64,000 nucleotides of DNA from contig NZ_VWXL01000014.1 of the NCBI RefSeq assembly GCF_009746625.1, positions 186,001 through 250,000 of the forward strand. The letters run 5' to 3'. Source of the stretch: Caproicibacter fermentans. Its GTDB lineage: Bacteria; Bacillota; Clostridia; Oscillospirales; Acutalibacteraceae. How positions within the stretch are numbered: position 1 is the stretch's first letter; each line of letters begins with the position of its first letter. Shown here piece by piece: positions 24,916 to 32,647 of the stretch. The position numbers and the translations under genes were made by a program. The notes beneath the pieces were generated by a model. It ran no database searches. It saw only the letters and a program-made list of their open reading frames with translations, and was not told where the DNA came from.

Positions 24916-25413
24916 TTACAGACCGTATGCGGATGAGACCAGGATTGCGCAGAGCACGCCGAGCAGGGAGCCGGCCAGCGTGTCGGACGGATAATGAACG
25001 TTTAGGAAAATGCGCGAAAAAGCAATCAAAAAGGCAAGAATGATCGCGGCCGCGCAGAGCGGGCTGTTCAGCAGGAAAAAGACGGTGGCTGCCGCAAAAG
25101 AAGAGGAGGAGTGCCCGGAGGGGAACGAGTAGCCGCCCGGGGCTTTGATCAGCAGGGAGGAATCATGATCGGCGGCGAAAGGTCTGGGCCGCCCGACCAG
25201 CAATTTCAGAAGCTGGCCGGTCAGGTGAGAGAGCGCGAGCGAAAAAATCAGAATGTAGACAAATCTTCTGCTTTTTCCCTCTAACATCCAAACTGCGGCG
25301 TAAATCAGCCAGACCGCCCCGGCGTTGCCGATTCTGGAAATCAGGGGGAAAATGAAATCAGTGATCCGGTTGTGGCAGTGGAGCTGAACGTATTCAATTA
25401 CTTTTGTGTCCAT
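24916..25413 (-). CDS. PAP2-family membrane phosphatase
   Basis: Membrane phosphatase of 165 aa with about five helices. The three PAP2 motifs are present: KLLVGRPRP (near 71), PSGHSSSSF (near 99) and SRIFLNVHYPSD (near 133). Members dephosphorylate phosphatidylglycerol phosphate or undecaprenyl pyrophosphate on the outer face of the membrane; the substrate here is not known. A possible minus-strand promoter has TTGACA at 25467-25462 with a poor -10. Confidence 0.9.
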   Translation of the reverse strand: MDTKVIEYVQLHCHNRITDFIFPLISRIGNAGAVWLIYAAVWMLEGKSRRFVYILIFSLALSHLTGQLLKLLVGRPRPFAADHDSSLLIKAPGGYSFPSGHSSSSFAAATVFFLLNSPLCAAAIILAFLIAFSRIFLNVHYPSDTLAGSLLGVLCAILVSSAYGL

Positions 25414-25567
25414 TCTCGTCCTCCGTCAACGCATTCATCCTATCAGGTCTAAAGGCAGCGGTGTCAAGAAGCTTGATATCGGCTGCAGGTAAGCAGTGGC
25501 TTACGATGATCAGTCTCATGTTTAGCATATCACGCCGCGGCAGGGAGAAAAAAGCGGCAATCTTCGT

Positions 25568-25605
25568 AAAAGTCCTGTTTGCAGATTTTGCAGGCGGGGC
25601 TTTTT
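25568..25605 (+). terminator. Terminator-like hairpin after the sigma factor operon
   Basis: 16-bp stem AAAAGTCCTGTTTGCA / TGCAGGCGGGGCTTTT followed by T. It pairs fully, with G-U pairs, only as plus-strand RNA; as minus-strand RNA it has C-A mismatches. No plus-strand gene lies upstream, so it is either a weakened minus-strand operon terminator or ends an unnoticed plus-strand transcript. Confidence 0.45.
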
Positions 25606-25643
25606 CAGTTGAGTTCCGACGAAGGCGCATGGCCCGATGGAAG

Positions 25644-25946
25644 TTACGGCCAGCGCAGGTAATTGCAATTTTCCGCCGCGAGCTGTGCCGCCGCCATAAA
25701 AACGGTAAAGAAAGCCAGAACCATGATAATGAAGACGGAGCCCGCGTCATACCGCATTTTTTCTTCCCGGTTCGTGGCGTAGGCCAGCAGGGTTTCGATG
25801 CCGAGAAACACGAGGATCAGGGGCCAGAGCGAAGTGATCAGGCGGATTGTCACCGCGGGGACCGCCAGCCTGAGCAGGAACAGAACCCCGAAAACGACCA
25901 TTGAGACGCCGGCGGTCAGGGTGCCGACTCTTCTGTTTTTAATCAC
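25644..25946 (-). CDS. Small membrane protein, LiaI/LiaF-like
   Basis: Membrane protein of 100 aa with probably three to four helices: GVSMVVFGVLFLLRL, TSLWPLILVFLGIETLLAY and VFIIMVLAFFTVFMAAAQLA. The middle segment with WPLxLxxLGxE is typical of the LiaI-LiaF membrane region found with envelope stress systems. It overlaps the preceding gene by eight bases and is the last gene of the sigma factor operon. Confidence 0.75.
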   Translation of the reverse strand: MIKNRRVGTLTAGVSMVVFGVLFLLRLAVPAVTIRLITSLWPLILVFLGIETLLAYATNREEKMRYDAGSVFIIMVLAFFTVFMAAAQLAAENCNYLRWP

Positions 25947-26463
25947 GGTGATCCAGCTCCTCCTTTTTTCCCTTGATCAGCCGGATGCCGATCAGGATAA
26001 TCACAACGCCCAGAAATACCTGCGGGAATACGGAAAGCAGCGCCTGAAAATATCTTGCCGCCAGCGGCAGAAGCCCGAACCGGAACTGCGAAAGCAGCTT
26101 TAAACCGATCAGGTAAATCCCGAAAAAGATGAGCGCGATCCCGGCGTAAAGTCCCCCTTTGCCGGAGAACTTTTTGTTCAGCTCCGAAAGTCCGTCCAAA
26201 TGGAAAAGGTACCGGTCTTGCGCCGCGCCGAATTCCTGATCATCCGCCCAGGCAAGGTTGATGCAGTCAAAAAAGGAGTAGAACCACAGCACGGGAAGAA
26301 GATAGAGCAGCGGCCCGATGCCGAGCCAGGAGGACAGGAAAATAATGAGAAAAAACATGGACATCAGGGAAAGCCCCCGTTTCATGAAACCCAGAAACAT
26401 ATGCCCCGCGCCGGGCAGAATCGCGAATAGTACGGTCAGTCCCTTACTTCTTTTTTTCGGCAT
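25939..26463 (-). CDS. Polytopic membrane protein of the sigma factor operon
   Basis: Protein of 174 aa with about five hydrophobic segments. The N-terminus LFAILPGAGHMFLGFMKRGL resembles TM2-domain and related membrane proteins, with the polar loop NLAWADDQEFG after the third helix. It overlaps the anti-sigma gene by 20 bases and the next gene by eight, so it is translated in one unit with both. Function unknown; the setting suggests an envelope stress role. Confidence 0.75.
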   Translation of the reverse strand: MPKKRSKGLTVLFAILPGAGHMFLGFMKRGLSLMSMFFLIIFLSSWLGIGPLLYLLPVLWFYSFFDCINLAWADDQEFGAAQDRYLFHLDGLSELNKKFSGKGGLYAGIALIFFGIYLIGLKLLSQFRFGLLPLAARYFQALLSVFPQVFLGVVIILIGIRLIKGKKEELDHRD

Positions 26464-26896
26464 GTTGAAAGACCTCCCAGTGAAGAATTTGTTGTGAAAA
26501 ACCGTTCAGACGTGAGCTGATTTGTTCCACAGCGCTGAATCCCGGCGCCGTAATATCCAGATAGGAATTCTGCGTTCCGGCAAGCGTTCTGAGCGTGCCG
26601 GAAAAAACGAGGAACAGCGCCGCGCAGGCCGCGAGGACTACCCGGGCGGAGTACAGGAACAGCTCCGCGCCCGTTTCCCTTTGGGGAAGGCGGCGGCGGA
26701 CCTCTTCCGCAAACCCGGCAGGCGGGGCCGAGGGCTTACCGGAATCGAACGCTTCCGCAAGGCGTTCGGCGCAGATTTCGCAGGAGCCAAGGTGCTCCGC
26801 GACCCCAAGCATTTCTTCCGGCCCCAGCTTTCCTTCGGAAAAATCCAGAAGAACCTGGTTTTCCACGTGACCGTCGGGCAAAAAAAGTCCGTTCAT
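26444..26896 (-). CDS. Anti-sigma factor with zinc-finger domain
   Basis: Membrane protein of 150 aa. The N-terminal half carries a zinc-binding anti-sigma pattern, VAEHLGSCEICAERL (H-x3-C-x2-C, near residue 33), and one membrane helix lies at about 82-103 (VVLAACAALFLVFSGTL). The short C-terminus would be outside. The start overlaps the sigma gene stop (ATGA) after AGGAGG. It probably holds the ECF sigma factor inactive at the membrane until a signal arrives. Confidence 0.85.
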   Translation of the reverse strand: MNGLFLPDGHVENQVLLDFSEGKLGPEEMLGVAEHLGSCEICAERLAEAFDSGKPSAPPAGFAEEVRRRLPQRETGAELFLYSARVVLAACAALFLVFSGTLRTLAGTQNSYLDITAPGFSAVEQISSRLNGFSQQILHWEVFQHAEKKK

Positions 26897-27408
26897 TGTT
26901 GTTCCTCCTCCCACAGGGCTTTCAGCAGTTTTTTCGCGCGGTACAGCCGCGTTTCCAAAGTCCTTATGTTTTGACCGCTTTCCCGTGCCAGCTCTGAAAG
27001 CTTCTTCTCGTCGCAAAAATAACTTTCCGCCACACTGCGGTACGGTTCCTTCAGGCGGCCGCACAGTCCGCGGATATGTTCCTTCGACATCCGGTCTTCC
27101 GCCTGTTCCTCCGGCAGGCCGCCCGGATCGCGGAGCAGGGCGGCGTCCTCTTCGGGAAGCGGCAGGCTTTTTCTGGCCGGGCTTTTCAGAAAGTCCCTGC
27201 ATTTGTTCACGGCGATGGCGGTCAGCCATGCTTTGGGATTCTCTCCGTCGAATCGGTTCCAGTTCCGGTACGCGGATAAAAAGGTTTCCTGCGCCAGATC
27301 TTCGGCATCGAAATAATTTTTGGTCATGGTCAGGCAGATGGTAAAAATAAGAGACTGATACTGTACTATGGCGCATTCAAATTGTCGCACATTAATACGC
27401 ATCACCAT
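26893..27408 (-). CDS. ECF-type RNA polymerase sigma factor
   Basis: Sigma-70 family factor of 171 aa with only regions 2 and 4. Region 2 includes FDAEDLAQETFLSAYRNW (near 33) and WLTAIAVNKCRDFLK; region 4 includes LKEPYRSVAESYFCDEKKLS and RTLETRLYRAKKLL. It is directly coupled to an anti-sigma gene and two membrane protein genes, the usual envelope stress layout. ATG 27402 is an alternative start. A TATAAT on the minus strand at 27432-27427 may belong to its promoter. Confidence 0.9.
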   Translation of the reverse strand: MVMRINVRQFECAIVQYQSLIFTICLTMTKNYFDAEDLAQETFLSAYRNWNRFDGENPKAWLTAIAVNKCRDFLKSPARKSLPLPEEDAALLRDPGGLPEEQAEDRMSKEHIRGLCGRLKEPYRSVAESYFCDEKKLSELARESGQNIRTLETRLYRAKKLLKALWEEEQQ

Positions 27409-27577
27409 CCTTTTTTGTCTGCCATCATTATAAACGAGTCTTCGGCAGAAAACACTTCAATCAGCACAATCTTTTTGAATTTTTATCCGAAAGAAAAAAG
27501 CCGAACGCAAATACGTCCGGCCCTGTCCTCAAAGCCCGTTGATTTTACAGCAAAAAGGAAAAATCAGGGATTTTTTC

Positions 27578-27605
27578 TTGACTTCACGGCAAAAAGGGGT
27601 ATAAT
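27578..27605 (+). promoter_or_regulatory. Promoter of the candidate structured RNA
   Basis: -35 TTGACT (27578-27583), spacer of 16, -10 TATAAT (27600-27605). Expected start about 27612. No coding region with a ribosome site follows. Confidence 0.75.
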
Positions 27606-27611
27606 TTACCT

Positions 27612-27825
27612 GTAAGGCACAAAAAGTGCAGTGCAGGGGAAGGTGTAACCAGCACCGACCCCCTGCATACGGAGAACAGACCTCCATACGCAACTGAATC
27701 ATCAGCACACTGCGTCCACTATTATAACTCTGTTTTGTCCTTTTGTACAGGGGGGGAATCGGGGGATTGCGCGTGCATTCGGCAACGTTGTATATGGATG
27801 AAAAATCCGTGTACGGCGTTTTTTT
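27612..27825 (+). ncRNA. Candidate structured noncoding RNA
   Basis: A strong promoter precedes sequence that folds into a multi-branched structure. An outer stem GTGCAGTG (27627-27634) pairs with CACTGCGT near 27709-27716. Inside are hairpins: CAGGGG/CCCCTG enclosing GGTG/CACC with AA and GA facing each other, GGAG/CTCC, and CTGA/TCAG. Further downstream another weak hairpin (CCG/CGG) is followed by GTTTTTTTG near 27819-27826, a possible end. I cannot match it to a named family such as 6S, SRP RNA or a known riboswitch. Length and end are estimates. Confidence 0.45.
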
Positions 27826-28003
27826 GTGCCCTGCGGGCCGCGAGCGGGCCGGATGCACCACCATCCTCTCCGTTCCCGCGGTCCTTATTATTCTTAGCAT
27901 TCAAGTTTCAAGGGAGAATTTTGATACAAATAGTTATATTGCAATATAAAAATACATAATTGATTCGACTTTACTTTTTCCTAAGTCTGTTGATAGGAAT
28001 TAT

Positions 28004-28032
28004 TTGACAAGAATGGCTGCTAATTTTATAAT
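28004..28032 (+). promoter_or_regulatory. Consensus sigma-70 promoter
   Basis: -35 TTGACA (28004-28009), spacer of 17, -10 TATAAT (28027-28032): a perfect match at both boxes. It drives the two unknown membrane protein genes that follow. Confidence 0.85.
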
Positions 28033-28062
28033 AAGTAAAAATAATCGGGAAGGAGGGAGAAG

Positions 28063-28773
28063 ATGAAAAAATACTTTTCACATGATTTATCCATGAGCGT
28101 CTTTCTCCTTGTGATGGTTGGGTTTGCCGTCTATCTTTCCGTTACCTGCGCGAATATGAAAAGCTGGGGTAAAATTGATTATTCGGCCGGTGAAGCGGAA
28201 TATGGGAGCAATCGCCCGTACAAGGTTCAGGAATGTACGCGGGAAGATTATGCCGCGATGAAAGACGCGTATCGCGGCGGAAGCTACGGAGCGAATACAC
28301 AGCGGATCCATTTATGGATTGACGGGAAAAATCTCCCGCAGACACAGGACATGTCCGAATCGGATGCAGAGTCAAATGATTCATGGAACAGCAAATACTA
28401 TTTTGTTGAGGAAAAAATTCTGCTGGACTACAAGTTCGCGCTTGATTTTCAGGCTTATGTCCATGCGCTTGCGGACAAAGACGGCAGGGTACAAAAGATT
28501 GTGGAAATTGCGGCGCCCTATCTTTCCATGGGTGGAAACGCAGCCGGCAGCCGTTTTACCGGTGCCGGAGAGCTGACCAACGGGAAGGACGGGCCGGAAA
28601 TGGATTTTAACGGTGTTGTGAGCTTTGAAGCGGATAATACAGTGCCTGTGTTCGGCGAAAATTACAGTCAGATTTCCGCCGGTACCGATGCGGGGACGAA
28701 GTATCGGTATCTGGTGAGAAACGAGCGCTTTCGCTGGAGCTGGAACGATCTAAGCCCGTCCAATCAGGCTTAA
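28063..28773 (+). CDS. Unknown membrane-anchored protein
   Basis: Protein of 236 aa. One N-terminal membrane helix (about 10-30, MSVFLLVMVGFAVYLSVTC), then a largely polar domain expected outside the cell, rich in Gly, Asp and Asn, with segments RIHLWIDGKNLP and NGVVSFEADNTVPVFGENY. No catalytic motif is recognisable. Perfect AAGGAGGGAG ribosome site and a consensus promoter suggest strong expression. It is followed after 18 bases by a second small membrane protein, probably a partner. I do not recognise the family. Confidence 0.75.
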   Translation: MKKYFSHDLSMSVFLLVMVGFAVYLSVTCANMKSWGKIDYSAGEAEYGSNRPYKVQECTREDYAAMKDAYRGGSYGANTQRIHLWIDGKNLPQTQDMSESDAESNDSWNSKYYFVEEKILLDYKFALDFQAYVHALADKDGRVQKIVEIAAPYLSMGGNAAGSRFTGAGELTNGKDGPEMDFNGVVSFEADNTVPVFGENYSQISAGTDAGTKYRYLVRNERFRWSWNDLSPSNQA

Positions 28774-28791
28774 AGAAAGGGGGATGCAAAG

Positions 28792-29079
28792 TTGCTTGGA
28801 AAACTTTCCAATAAAACGCTTTCAACCAGAATCATGGTTTGGCTGTGCGCGGGACTGATATTCTTTTTGCTTGGTGCCGCAGTCAATGCGAATTGGAGCG
28901 GCATGGTTCAGGGGAACCAGGATTTTGCACGGCTGATCGCGTACGCGCGCGCTCTTTATTACAGAATACGGGTAGTCGTTTGGGCCATCATCGGCTTTTT
29001 CCTCGTCTGGCATGGCTGTGACGTTCTTTACCGGCTGCTGTCGGTTTGCCAGAGCTTTCAGGAAGAACAGCAGAAATGA
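28792..29079 (+). CDS. Small unknown membrane protein
   Basis: Protein of 95 aa with two clear helices (about 14-31 and 59-76) separated by a polar loop, and a Gln/Glu-rich tail. Start: TTG 28792, eight bases after AGGGGG; no ATG is available in frame. It lies in operon with the preceding unknown gene and ends just before a bidirectional terminator. Function unknown. Confidence 0.7.
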   Translation: MLGKLSNKTLSTRIMVWLCAGLIFFLLGAAVNANWSGMVQGNQDFARLIAYARALYYRIRVVVWAIIGFFLVWHGCDVLYRLLSVCQSFQEEQQK

Positions 29080-29100
29080 ACTTTTCCGCTGTTCCAAAGA

Positions 29101-29136
29101 AAAGCCGCCGCAAAGTCTGACTTGCGGCGGCTTTTT
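29101..29136. terminator. Bidirectional terminator
   Basis: 13-bp stem AAAGCCGCCGCAA / TTGCGGCGGCTTT followed by TTT, between the small membrane protein gene and the convergent pyrimidine nucleoside phosphorylase gene. On the minus strand TTTCTTTGG follows. Confidence 0.85.
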
Positions 29137-29152
29137 GATTTTTGAAAGCGGA

Positions 29153-30487
29153 TTAACCCTTGGGTACGGAATACTCCACTCCGTCTTTTGTCACGCGGGC
29201 GTGCACCAGCGGAATTTCCGCGGGCGGCTCCGCGCTGATCTGCACGGCGGTCCGGAACAGTTTTTCGGCCTCGTTGCATTTTTCCTGCGAAGACGTGAAA
29301 AAAGTCGCGAGCGATTCGCCGGCGGCTACCCGGTCGCCGACCTTTTTATGCAGCACGATTCCGGCGCTGAAATCGATGGGGTCCTCTTTCTTTTCCCGCC
29401 CCGCGCCGAGCTCGACGGAAGCGATGCCGCATTCCTCCGTGTTCATCGCGTGGAGAAACCCGTCCTTCCGCGCGGGAATTTCGCGCCGGACAGCCGCCTG
29501 TGTAAACTTTGAATTGTCGTCCAGTACGGAAACGTCCCCGCCCTGAGCCGCGACCATTTCGCGCAGCTTTTGGAACGCCCCGCCGTTTTCGATTTGCCCC
29601 TTCGCAAGGCCGCGGCACTCCTCGACGCTGCCGTGCCCGGCCAGATACAGCATGTTCGCCGCGAGTTCGACGCAGATGGCGGTCAGGTCCTTCGGGCCGC
29701 GTCCCCTCAGCGTCTCGCAAACCTCGCAGATTTCCAGGCTGTTGCCGATCGCGTTGCCGAGCGGGCGGTCCATATCCGTAATCAGCGCGACGGTTCGGCG
29801 GCCGACGTGCTCGCCGATGGAAACCATCGCTTCCGCGAGGCGCACGGAGTCGTCAACCGTTTTCATGAACGCGCCGCTGCCGGTTTTTACGTCCAACAGG
29901 ATGCAGTCGGAGCCCGCCGCGATTTTTTTGCTCATGATGCTCGATGCAATCAGCGGAATGCTCTCGATGGTCGCGGTCACATCCCGCAGCGCGTACAGCT
30001 TTTTGTCCGCCGGGACCAGATTCCCCGACTGCCCGATGACGCTGACGCCGACTTTTCGCACGATATCGAAGAAGGTCTCGCGGTCCAGGGCGGTTTTCAT
30101 GCCGGGGATGGACTCCATTTTGTCCACCGTGCCGCCGGTGTGCCCCAGGCCGCGTCCGCTCATTTTTGCGACGCGGACCCCGAGCGAAGCCACCATCGGA
30201 GCGATGATCAGGGTCGTTTTGTCTCCGACCCCGCCCGTGCTGTGCTTGTCCACCTTGACCCCGTCGATGGAGGAGAGGTCTACCATTTCGCCGGAACGCG
30301 CCATGCTCATGGTCAGGTTCGCCGTTTCCCGCTCCGTCATGCCCTGAAAATAAATCGCCATCATCAGCGCGGAGGCCTGATAGTCCGGAATATCACCCCC
30401 GACGTACCCGTCGATGAAAAACTGAATTTCCTCCTGCGACAGTTCTCCGCCGCCGCGTTTTTTCGAGATAATATCGTACATTCTCAC
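29153..30487 (-). CDS. pdp: Pyrimidine-nucleoside phosphorylase
   Basis: Cytoplasmic enzyme of 444 aa that cleaves thymidine, deoxyuridine and uridine with phosphate. The family signature SGRGLGHTGGTVDKMES is at about 110-126, the phosphate/substrate loop DKHSTGGVGDKTT near 80, and the pyrimidine-site Lys/Ser region in MSKKIAAGSDCILLDVKTGSG near 185. C-terminal domain at 345-444. It starts inside the cytidine deaminase stop (overlap of four bases). Last gene of the nucleoside operon, ending at a strong terminator. Confidence 0.94.
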   Translation of the reverse strand: MRMYDIISKKRGGGELSQEEIQFFIDGYVGGDIPDYQASALMMAIYFQGMTERETANLTMSMARSGEMVDLSSIDGVKVDKHSTGGVGDKTTLIIAPMVASLGVRVAKMSGRGLGHTGGTVDKMESIPGMKTALDRETFFDIVRKVGVSVIGQSGNLVPADKKLYALRDVTATIESIPLIASSIMSKKIAAGSDCILLDVKTGSGAFMKTVDDSVRLAEAMVSIGEHVGRRTVALITDMDRPLGNAIGNSLEICEVCETLRGRGPKDLTAICVELAANMLYLAGHGSVEECRGLAKGQIENGGAFQKLREMVAAQGGDVSVLDDNSKFTQAAVRREIPARKDGFLHAMNTEECGIASVELGAGREKKEDPIDFSAGIVLHKKVGDRVAAGESLATFFTSSQEKCNEAEKLFRTAVQISAEPPAEIPLVHARVTKDGVEYSVPKG

Positions 30488-30915
30488 TGGGATTTTCCCC
30501 CTTCTTCCAGATTCCTGCCGCTGAATCCAAGCGGAAGCAGCTCGCGCAGGGAAAGTGTTTTTCTTTCTTCCGGCGATTTTGCGAGGACGACTTTAAATTC
30601 GTCCGGGTCGCAGAATTCCATCATGACCTGACGGCAGACGCCGCAGGGGGGACAGAAATCGGTAAGGCCCTGTCCCGCTTTTCCGCCGACAATCGCAATG
30701 GCTGCGAACTCGCGCTCGCCCTCGCTCACCGCTTTGAAAAACGCGGTCCGTTCCGCGCAGTTGGAGGGGGTGTACGCGGCGTTTTCGATATTGCACCCCT
30801 GATAGACTCTTCCGCTTTTCGTCAGAAGCGCCGCGCCGACCTGAAAGCCGGAATACGGCGTATAAGCCATTTTACGCGCTTCGATTGCTGCCGCGACCAG
30901 TTCTTTTTCGTCCAT
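30484..30915 (-). CDS. cdd: Cytidine deaminase
   Basis: Zinc enzyme of 143 aa that converts (deoxy)cytidine to (deoxy)uridine, feeding the phosphorylase next door. Zinc ligands and catalytic Glu lie in NCAERTAFF (near 53) and PPCGVCRQV (near 87). The length is normal for the small tetrameric class. A hairpin with T-run (30954-30990) stands between it and the upstream deoC gene, so part of the transcripts may stop before it. Confidence 0.94.
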   Translation of the reverse strand: MDEKELVAAAIEARKMAYTPYSGFQVGAALLTKSGRVYQGCNIENAAYTPSNCAERTAFFKAVSEGEREFAAIAIVGGKAGQGLTDFCPPCGVCRQVMMEFCDPDEFKVVLAKSPEERKTLSLRELLPLGFSGRNLEEGGKSQ

Positions 30916-30953
30916 AAAAACTCCTTCCCCACGGAGCGAAAGCGCCCCGTGCC

Positions 30954-30990
30954 AAAAAAATCCGGGCGGCGGGAAGACCCGCCCGCCCGG
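30954..30990 (-). terminator. Terminator-like hairpin between deoC and cdd
   Basis: On the minus strand: GC-rich stem CCGGGCGGGCGGG / CCCGCCGCCCGG with a single bulge (30990-30962), directly followed by seven T. It probably reduces transcription of cdd and pdp relative to the genes before. A second hairpin, CACGGGGCG / CGCTCCGTG, lies just before the cdd ribosome site. Confidence 0.7.
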
Positions 30991-31038
30991 TTGAAACCGC
31001 AGACATGTCCTGTGAGCGGTTTGCGGTTTTTTATACGG

Positions 31039-31704
31039 TCAATAACCGTGAGCTTCCTCGTTTTTCAAAAGCTTGATGATGCGGCTGGTTCCCAGGCGGG
31101 AAGCGCCCAGGGAAAGAAAACGCTCCGCGTCGTCCAGCGTTTTGATGCCGCCGGCCGCCTTGATCCTGACGTTCGGGCCGACGTGCCCGCGGAACAGGGC
31201 GACGTCCTCAAACGTCGCGCCGGCCGTGGAAAATCCAGTGGAAGTCTTGATGAAATCCGCGCCGGACTCGGTCACGATTTCACACATGCGGATTTTTTCC
31301 TCCCGGGTCAGCAGGCAGGTCTCGACGATCACCTTGAGAATCCGCTCGCCGCAGACCTCCTTGAGCTTCCGGATTTCATCGAGCTCTTGCTCATACAATC
31401 CGTCTTTGATCCAGCCGATGTTGATGACCATATCGATTTCATCCGCGCCGTTTTGGATGGCGTTCTTTGCCTCGAATGCTTTGACGGCGGAGGTCGAGTA
31501 CCCGTTCGGGAATCCGATGACCGTGCAGACGGCCATTTTGTCCCCAAGGTATTCTTTTGCGCGTTTGACATAAGACGCGGGGATGCAGACGGAGGCGGTC
31601 CGATATTTGACGGCGTCGTCACAGATGACCCGGATTTCGTCCCACGTCGCGGTCTGGGTCAGCAGGGTGTGGTCCACGGCGCTCAGTATTTTCTGAAGAT
31701 CCAT
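31039..31704 (-). CDS. deoC: Deoxyribose-phosphate aldolase
   Basis: Class I aldolase of 221 aa that splits 2-deoxyribose 5-phosphate into glyceraldehyde 3-phosphate and acetaldehyde. The Schiff-base Lys is in [11 protein letters not shown] (near 150), with the second active-site Lys in [13 protein letters not shown] near 180. Start: ATG 31704 after GGGAGG; the frame continues upstream but would overlap the permease gene. It completes the path from deoxynucleosides to central metabolism. Confidence 0.95.
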   Translation of the reverse strand: MDLQKILSAVDHTLLTQTATWDEIRVICDDAVKYRTASVCIPASYVKRAKEYLGDKMAVCTVIGFPNGYSTSAVKAFEAKNAIQNGADEIDMVINIGWIKDGLYEQELDEIRKLKEVCGERILKVIVETCLLTREEKIRMCEIVTESGADFIKTSTGFSTAGATFEDVALFRGHVGPNVRIKAAGGIKTLDDAERFLSLGASRLGTSRIIKLLKNEEAHGY

Positions 31705-31720
31705 TGTTATCCTCCCGTTT

Positions 31721-32647
31721 TTATCTCTCTCCCTTTTCATAGGGCAGGCCGTCCGCTTTCGGCGCGACGGAGCGGCCGACGAACAGAATCAGCACCACGA
31801 TGGTGAGAAAATAGGGCAGCATGGCAAGAATCTGACTCGGAATCGACACCCCGCTGTCGCTGCCGCCGAGAACCACGGTCAAAGCCTGCGCCAGACCGAA
31901 CAGCAGGCAGGCCCCGTAGGCCCCGTAAGGAGTCCATTTGCCGAAAATAACGGCGGCCAGTGCGATGAATCCCTGGCCGCTGATCGCGGTCGGGTTGAAC
32001 TGGGAGATGATCGCGAGCGTCATCGAAGCGCCGCCGAATCCGGAAAGCACGCCGGAGGCCAGAACGCAGGAATAACGCGTGCGGCCGACGTTGATGCCGA
32101 GCGTGTCGGAGGCCGCGGGGTGCTCGCCGACGGAGCGGATGCGCAGGCCCCATTTGGTTTTATACAGGATAAACCAGATAAACACCGTGGCAATCAGGCC
32201 GAGCACCACCGTCACGTCGACGTTCAGGTTTGCCGCCGGGGTTCCGGCGAAGGCGTCTTCCCCGAACAGTCTGGGCAGCGTGGCAACCGGCGGGGTCATG
32301 GTGGCGTCCTTGAACAGAAGACGGCAGAAGAACAGCGCGAAGCCCGGGCCAATCAGATTGATCGCGATGCCGGAGATTGTCTGGTCCGCGTTGAAGGTCA
32401 CCGAGGCGATCGCGTGCAGCAGGGCGACAAGCCCCCCGGCGACGCCCGCCGCAAGGAAGCCCAGCCACGGGTTGCCGGTAAAGTAGCTGACGGAGGCGCC
32501 GGTAAACGCGCCCATGGTCATCATGCCCTCAATCCCGATGTTGACGACGCCCGAGCGTTCCGATACAACGCCGCCCAGCGCGCCGAAAACCAGCGGGGTG
32601 GAGTACATCATGGTGATACCGATGAGTAAAAGAAGCTTACTGAACAT
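31721..32647 (-). CDS. Nucleoside ABC transporter permease (second)
   Basis: Inner membrane permease of 308 aa with about eight to nine helices, of the branched-chain/BmpA-type permease family (NupQ/NupC relatives). Segments [18 protein letters not shown] (near 27) and [20 protein letters not shown] (near 180) are characteristic. Start: ATG 32647 with GAGGTG eight bases upstream; it overlaps the previous permease gene by 11 bases. Confidence 0.9.
   Translation of the reverse strand: MFSKLLLLIGITMMYSTPLVFGALGGVVSERSGVVNIGIEGMMTMGAFTGASVSYFTGNPWLGFLAAGVAGGLVALLHAIASVTFNADQTISGIAINLIGPGFALFFCRLLFKDATMTPPVATLPRLFGEDAFAGTPAANLNVDVTVVLGLIATVFIWFILYKTKWGLRIRSVGEHPAASDTLGINVGRTRYSCVLASGVLSGFGGASMTLAIISQFNPTAISGQGFIALAAVIFGKWTPYGAYGACLLFGLAQALTVVLGGSDSGVSIPSQILAMLPYFLTIVVLILFVGRSVAPKADGLPYEKGER

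Larger units (their letters stand above)
27409..28062. other. 654-base intergenic region with promoters and a candidate RNA
   Basis: Holds the sigma operon promoter (near 27430), a strong plus-strand promoter (27578-27605) followed by about 210 bases of structured sequence (27612-27825), an AT-rich stretch, and a perfect consensus promoter (28004-28032) for the next gene pair. Short reading frames here overlap each other on both strands and lack ribosome sites, so none is called as a gene. Confidence 0.6.

Noticed and set aside
27529-27959. Several overlapping short frames on both strands in the candidate RNA region
   Set aside because: They overlap one another, lack ribosome sites and have skewed composition; a structured RNA explains the region better.
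30991-31034. AAACCGCA/TGCGGTTT hairpin with plus-strand T-run after deoC
   Set aside because: There is no plus-strand gene upstream; its T-run faces the wrong way for deoC and it may simply be the base of a larger 3' structure.
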